Assembly: GCF_002994635.1 (NCBI RefSeq)
Contig: NZ_PVNL01000135.1
Location: 540,107-604,106, forward strand
From: Enhygromyxa salina
Lineage (GTDB): Bacteria > Myxococcota_A > Polyangia > Nannocystales > Nannocystaceae
Direction: 5' to 3'
Length of the DNA: 64,000 nucleotides
Shown here in pieces: positions 61,001 to 64,000 of this stretch. The position numbers and the translations under genes are program-made. Every line of letters begins with the position of its first letter. Position 1 is the first letter of the stretch. A model generated the notes under the pieces. The model was not told the origin of the DNA. It saw only the letters and a list, made by a program, of their open reading frames with translations, and did no database searches.

Positions 61001-61373
61001 ACGAGCCGGCCAGCGTGCGCCCGAACGCCTCCGCTTCGCGCTGCTCGATCCACGCGCAGAACATGCCCTCGTCACGCAGGATCCGATGGCTCTCGCGCAG
61101 CAGCTCGCGTCGATCCGTGGACCGCAGGCGCCCGAACGCCTCGATGCACATCACGATGTCGATGCTCTCGTCACGCAGGGGCAGGCGCGACCCACTCGAT
61201 GGCCGCACCTCCATGCCCGCCTCGGACGGAAAGTCGCCGCCGATCACCAACACCCTGCGCGCTCCCGCGCTCAGCAACCGCCGTGGCCCCTCCGGCCCGC
61301 TGGGCTGGATCACCACGACCGTTCGGGCGAGTACCCAGCGCTCGAGCGCGAGGTATGCGGGCAAGTGGAACAC
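58035..61373 (-). CDS. Methyltransferase-like domain fused to a very long coiled coil
   Basis: The conservative GTG at 61373 gives 1112 residues; the frame is open to 61541. Residues about 1-240 resemble a class I SAM methyltransferase: RRVLVIGGDFPSEAGMEVRP in place of motif I, then DESIDIVMCIEAFGRL and LLRESHRILRDEGMFCAWIE. The Gly motif is not canonical, so catalysis is uncertain. Residues about 240-930 are almost continuous heptad coiled coil (Glu, Arg, Leu, Gln rich). The last 150 are disordered with a DDPFANFDGEDLL motif and basic clusters, ending DDDEWED. The layout resembles cytoskeletal or polarity scaffolds of myxobacteria such as AglZ, with a different head domain. Confidence 0.82.
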   Translation of the reverse strand: MFHLPAYLALERWVLARTVVVIQPSGPEGPRRLLSAGARRVLVIGGDFPSEAGMEVRPSSGSRLPLRDESIDIVMCIEAFGRLRSTDRRELLRESHRILRDEGMFCAWIEQREAEAFGRTLAGSSQVDFWALEDQINAVFARVDMLAQMPWQGFSVAPILDERDERHERDPQEPQLALREDLLVEAPEASHFLAIASKSRTPAGLSRECLLIPLPRDEVFGGPDPRASRDGAEIEELRDELDRLREELSLRAAKVAAAHGRVRELESQLEALRARTSEVEAAEIDRLRDGLTEAETQLSIFRAREQEQGLQIARLEDERSDLLSNLDAARSEQSTVGANVANTQAELRRELDAVRARAREAEDSLRAADERLRSQATDLQILSRTGGEQDKAVERLTTQLDSERQALEQVRFEAQRQRERLESLDAEREELRRQNEVYVAEREGARKLAQRMEAELEVAGRRAKEQDLALAAKIEEASRLAGEFEAARRRLAEADKALAQTRTRAEELTATAAQGAEQGRMLADVAVDRDRIRDELSQRNRQFEELESRLWETREALQKERLEGVRVSGEVERLREQVERSRAEEQKRTREVEELGRELRQLEVGKAELAALLRARDEQLARLQQETTALAGQSADVDELRTQLRARNDKLANLTEQLAAVEARDERASAESRQTKQALDQASERVTKLQAELEQERASAAMVQGELDVKLVEIQQLGGTVQDLQTQLEESRELTKQREGEKAELQRQLEEAAAIRDSLRRQLRERELENDRLSTGQDSHSLELSQLRRELEAATEAADQIEQIERGEADGPSADELATWPDAARRELGRLRSELAARTRDHARELTTARADGAAAAAGPGVDGDRVRRLRLEVQVRTAEQEYMLASLDSAEQKIWEMTDASDRNAARFAASLAQLEKHKETVDSLLDELEVTRNLLAAEQARALEQERMLASERAKLARAGIGAEGFPASAASEDDPFANFDGEDLLDLGKIDDEPPGMPNTSGKSGKPASVLSGKSPARRAGSGTAGQQRPTAQELDHALASLTDDDEDDGDRRHKRRAQAVEPDAPTARTRARSSSRARAAAPSQKPPERAPNRARLTVEAVDDDEWED

Positions 61374-61544
61374 GAGCGCTTCGGGCCCGCATGATACTCG
61401 GTTTCTCAGACCCCCACAGCCGTGATCCTTGGGGGCTCTACGGACGTGCAGTTCGGGGGTCGGGACCCGGGCCCGGCGCATCGAAGCGCGCTGACGCTCC
61501 ACCGTCGGCGCCAGCCGTGCCGGCCGCGGGGGTACAATCAAGCC

Positions 61545-62033
61545 GTGAACGAGCCCGTCAAGTACAAGAAGCCGCGCAAGTTCAACATCGTCGTGATCGT
61601 CATCCTCGCGGTGTTGATCGGCGGCGGCTACGTGCTGTGGATCTACATCCCGGCCTACTTTCGCAAGGGCGAGGTCATGCGCGTGCTCGATGAGACCTCC
61701 TCGGAGTTCACTGGCCAGGCCTCACGGATGCTGGCGGAGCCCAAGCTGGTCGACCACATGCTGTCCGAGATGCGCAACGACATCGAGGAGCTCGGGGTCC
61801 AGGATCCGCAGTCCGAGTACTGGATCGAGGTTGATGACGACGACCAGATCCGATTCGGGGCGCTGTACTCGGACTGGATTGACCTGCCCTTCGGCGAGCC
61901 CAAGGAGGTCGTCAACGAGCTCGAGATCCTGTGTACCCGACAGGGGCGCGGCACGGCGTGGACCTGCGAAGGCCGCGAGCTCGACTCGGCGAACATCGGC
62001 GACGAGCTGCCGGTCGATCCCAACGCGCCGTGA
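61545..62033 (+). CDS. Single-pass membrane protein of unknown function
   Basis: A GTG at 61545 gives 162 residues. A basic N-terminus (YKKPRKFN) is followed by one membrane helix at about 14-33 and a periplasmic acidic domain of 125 residues with two cysteines near the end (ILCTRQGRGTAWTCEG), probably a disulfide. No family is recognised. It is divergent from the coiled-coil gene by 171 bases. The following gap 62034-62239 holds no gene. Confidence 0.7.
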   Translation: MNEPVKYKKPRKFNIVVIVILAVLIGGGYVLWIYIPAYFRKGEVMRVLDETSSEFTGQASRMLAEPKLVDHMLSEMRNDIEELGVQDPQSEYWIEVDDDDQIRFGALYSDWIDLPFGEPKEVVNELEILCTRQGRGTAWTCEGRELDSANIGDELPVDPNAP

Positions 62034-62239
62034 ACCACCGCCCGGGTGCTCGCGCCCCTGCGGCGACCCCGTGAGTGGACCCAGGTCGGTCGCGCCAAAA
62101 GCTCCCAGGACGCGCCCTACAGCGGGGTTTGGCTGGTCACGCGAGGGGTCCCCGCGAGCGCCTGGTGACGCCGCTCCGACCCCGGTTGATCTACCAAGCC
62201 CCGGTGACCTACGCTCTGTGCGCGAGGCCGTCCGAGGCG

Positions 62240-63895
62240 ATGTCCGGTAAGCTCATCCTGCTGGGGGAAAAGACCGTCGAGTACCCCCTGACCGCGTTCA
62301 ACACGCTCGGTCGCCATCCTGACAACAGCATCCAGGTGCTCGATCGGATCGTGTCGAAGGAGCACGCTCGGATCACCTTGGCACCCAACGGTCGCTGGGT
62401 CATGCGTGACGCGGGCAGCCTCAACGGCACCCTGGTCAACGGCGAGCGGATCGGCGAGGCCGTGCTCAACGACGGCGACCGGATCCAGCTGGGCAACACC
62501 AACTTCGCGTTCGCCGAAGACAACCCGCAGGCGCAGCAGGCCGAACAGCAGGCGCACCGTGGCCGCGTCACGATGATGCCGGGCCAGGTCCAGAGCGAGG
62601 TCCGCAACCGCATCGACGCGAGCAAGCGCTTCGTGCCGGTCGCCGAGATCACCGACATGGAGGTGCTCAAGGCCGACTACGAGAAGCTGCGGGTGGCTCA
62701 CGAGCTCTCGCAGAAGCTCGCGGTCGGCACCGACCTCGACATGCTCCTGCAGCAGATCGTCGACGAGACCTTTCAGATCATCCGCGCCGATCGGGCCGTG
62801 ATCCTGCTCTACGATCCCGACACCGACATGCTGACGCCGGCCTACGTGCGTCAGAAGCGGGCCGACGAAGAGATCAAGCTCTCGAACACGATCCTCGACG
62901 AGGTCAAGCGCAACAAGGCCGCGGTGCTGTCGTCCGACGCCATGGTCGACGAGCGCTTCAAGGCGGCCAAGAGCATCATCATGCAGGGCATCCGCTCGAC
63001 CATGGCGGTGCCGCTGCTGGTCGCCGACCAGCTCGTCGGGGCGTTTCACGTCGACTCGATGCTGGCCAGCGGGGCGTTCACCGACAAAGATCTGCTGTTG
63101 TTCTCGGGCATCGCCACCCAGGCCGCGATCGCGATCCAGAACTTCCGCCTCGCCAAGAAGATCGAGCACGAGGCCGCGACCCGGGCCGAGTTCCAGCGCC
63201 TGCTGTCCCCCAACCTCGTCGACCAGATCGTCTCGGGCGCGCTGACCCTCGATCAGGCCGGGGCCAACCGCGAGGTCACGATGCTGTTCGCCGACATCCG
63301 CGGCTTCACCTCGATGAGCGAGCGGCACACGCCCGAGGAGATGGTCGAGACCCTCAACAACTACTTCGAGTTCATGGTCGACGTGCTGTTCAAGCACGGC
63401 GGCACCCTCGACAAGTACGTTGGCGACGAGATCATCGGCCTGTTCGGCGCCCCCGTGGAGCTCCCCGACGCCCCGGTCCGCGCGGTCCGCTGCGCCCTCG
63501 ACATGCTCAAGGCCCTCGAGGAGTTCAACCTCACCCGCGCCAGCGAGGGCAAAGAGACGATCAGGATCGGGATTGGGATCAACTCCGGCCGGGTGATCGC
63601 CGGCGCGATCGGGTCGTCGCGCACGCTGCAGTACACGGTGATCGGCGACGCCGTGAACATCGCCGCGCGGCTGTGCAGCGTCGCCAAGTCGGCCGAGATC
63701 ATCATCTCGCCCTCGACCATGTCGCAGTGCCAGGCGTATGTGATCGGCGAGCAGCGCGAGCCGGTCACCGTCAAGGGTAAGGCGGAGCCGATTCAGATCT
63801 GGAACATCACGGGCCTGCAGGAGCAAGACCTAGAGGTCCCCTCCGTCGCCCGACGCAACCCCACCGCCCCCTTCCGCACCACTCAAGAGCCGTAA
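62240..63895 (+). CDS. FHA-GAF-class III adenylate/guanylate cyclase
   Basis: The ATG at 62240 gives 551 residues. An FHA domain (about 3-95) has GRHPDNSIQVLDRIVSKEHA and GSLNGTLVNGERIG, including the Arg, Ser and Asn contacts for phosphothreonine. A GAF domain (about 165-310) follows, then a class III cyclase (about 345-520). Cyclase metal Asp residues are in VTMLFADIRGF and KYVGDEIIGLFGAP, with Lys before YVGDE and an Asp in TVIGDAVNIAARL that fit adenylate rather than guanylate specificity. FHA suggests control by a Ser/Thr kinase. The end of the gene overlaps a 20-base palindrome. Confidence 0.93.
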   Translation: MSGKLILLGEKTVEYPLTAFNTLGRHPDNSIQVLDRIVSKEHARITLAPNGRWVMRDAGSLNGTLVNGERIGEAVLNDGDRIQLGNTNFAFAEDNPQAQQAEQQAHRGRVTMMPGQVQSEVRNRIDASKRFVPVAEITDMEVLKADYEKLRVAHELSQKLAVGTDLDMLLQQIVDETFQIIRADRAVILLYDPDTDMLTPAYVRQKRADEEIKLSNTILDEVKRNKAAVLSSDAMVDERFKAAKSIIMQGIRSTMAVPLLVADQLVGAFHVDSMLASGAFTDKDLLLFSGIATQAAIAIQNFRLAKKIEHEAATRAEFQRLLSPNLVDQIVSGALTLDQAGANREVTMLFADIRGFTSMSERHTPEEMVETLNNYFEFMVDVLFKHGGTLDKYVGDEIIGLFGAPVELPDAPVRAVRCALDMLKALEEFNLTRASEGKETIRIGIGINSGRVIAGAIGSSRTLQYTVIGDAVNIAARLCSVAKSAEIIISPSTMSQCQAYVIGEQREPVTVKGKAEPIQIWNITGLQEQDLEVPSVARRNPTAPFRTTQEP

Positions 63896-63935
63896 ATCCT
63901 CTAGATTTGGAGGAACTCCAAATCTAGAGGATTTA
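63893..63935. repeat. Perfect 20-bp inverted repeat overlapping the cyclase stop codon
   Basis: The arms at 63893-63912 and 63916-63935 are perfectly complementary around a GAA loop; the first arm begins with the TAA stop of the cyclase gene. The stem is strikingly AT-rich for this genome. It may act as a transcription terminator or mRNA end, although only a weak T-rich stretch follows, or it may be the edge of a small mobile element. Confidence 0.9.
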
Positions 63936-63951
63936 CTACTAATTCTTTATT

Positions 63952-63971
63952 GAGGGGCTTCGCAGCCCCTC
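63952..63971. repeat. Eight-pair hairpin (GAGGGGCT/AGCCCCTC)
   Basis: An eight-base perfect stem with a TCGC loop lies 16 bases after the first palindrome. No T-run follows. It is the second of three consecutive hairpins at the window end. Confidence 0.8.
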
Positions 63972-63972
63972 C

Positions 63973-63999
63973 CCCCATGCCGACGAAGTCGTCATGGGG
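63973..63999. repeat. Third hairpin (CCCCATG/CATGGGG)
   Basis: A seven-base stem CCCCATG/CATGGGG encloses an inner GAC-GAA-GTC stem with a two-base bulge on either side. It ends one base before the window edge, so the array may continue. Confidence 0.7.
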
Positions 64000-64000
64000 C

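Noticed and set aside
62117..63826. 569-codon minus-strand frame
   Set aside because: It is opposite the FHA-GAF-cyclase gene and has no motifs.

Overview
The window is GC-rich chromosomal DNA (strong G/C third-position bias, long antisense shadow frames) and reads as a myxobacterium, most likely of the Nannocystaceae (Nannocystis, Plesiocystis or Enhygromyxa type). The pointers are a run of 11 DUF4215-type cysteine repeats, a MYXO-CTERM-like tail, at least 11 lipoprotein signals often followed by low-complexity Asp/Gly/Ser/Thr linkers, a Ser/Thr kinase, an FHA-GAF-cyclase protein and a class I terpene synthase. The assignment is inference from gene content; no 16S gene is present.

Region by region. 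0-3.8 kb: an ankyrin-repeat gene flanked by debris of paralogues, a secreted cysteine-containing protein overlapping a small membrane protein, and a doubly frameshifted CBS-like gene. 3.8-10.5 kb: DNA polymerase IV, a DUF4215 surface lipoprotein, molybdate-type modBC, and a DUF1624 membrane protein. 10.6-15.3 kb: export-targeted proteins (lipoprotein, PQQ-type sugar dehydrogenase, S1C serine protease, RCC1-like propeller). 15.3-18.1 kb: three consecutive predicted PD-(D/E)XK-fold proteins, a possible defence island. 18.3-32.6 kb: lipoprotein with MYXO-CTERM-like tail, quinone oxidoreductase plus ArnT-like glycosyltransferase, a HAD hydrolase overlapping a metallophosphoesterase gene split by a short mobile element, SDR, threonine dehydratase-like enzyme, lipoproteins and a metzincin protease. 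33-36.5 kb: an Mla/MCE lipid-transport operon with two permease genes. 36.6-43.3 kb: SGNH hydrolase and CAP-domain lipoproteins, a kinase-NACHT-membrane fusion and a terpene synthase. 43.3-57.8 kb: sulfotransferase-like protein, HNH endonuclease, murF, alpha/beta hydrolase, FAD-linked oxidase, TatD hydrolase, LRR lipoprotein, thiD overlapping a HEAT-cyclophilin lipoprotein, and a small DUF5818-like protein. 57.9-64 kb: tRNA-Leu(CAG) with terminator, a methyltransferase/coiled-coil giant, a membrane protein, an FHA-GAF-cyclase, and three stacked palindromes.

The most solid unusual finding is a 161-bp MITE-like element with long inverted arms and a CTAG target duplication at 24.13-24.30 kb. Conceptual removal of the element plus one CTAG (165 bp) rejoins one open metallophosphoesterase reading frame of about 560 codons. 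The strongest candidates for undescribed systems are the three-nuclease cluster, the HAD-phosphoesterase pair, and the kinase-NACHT fusion.
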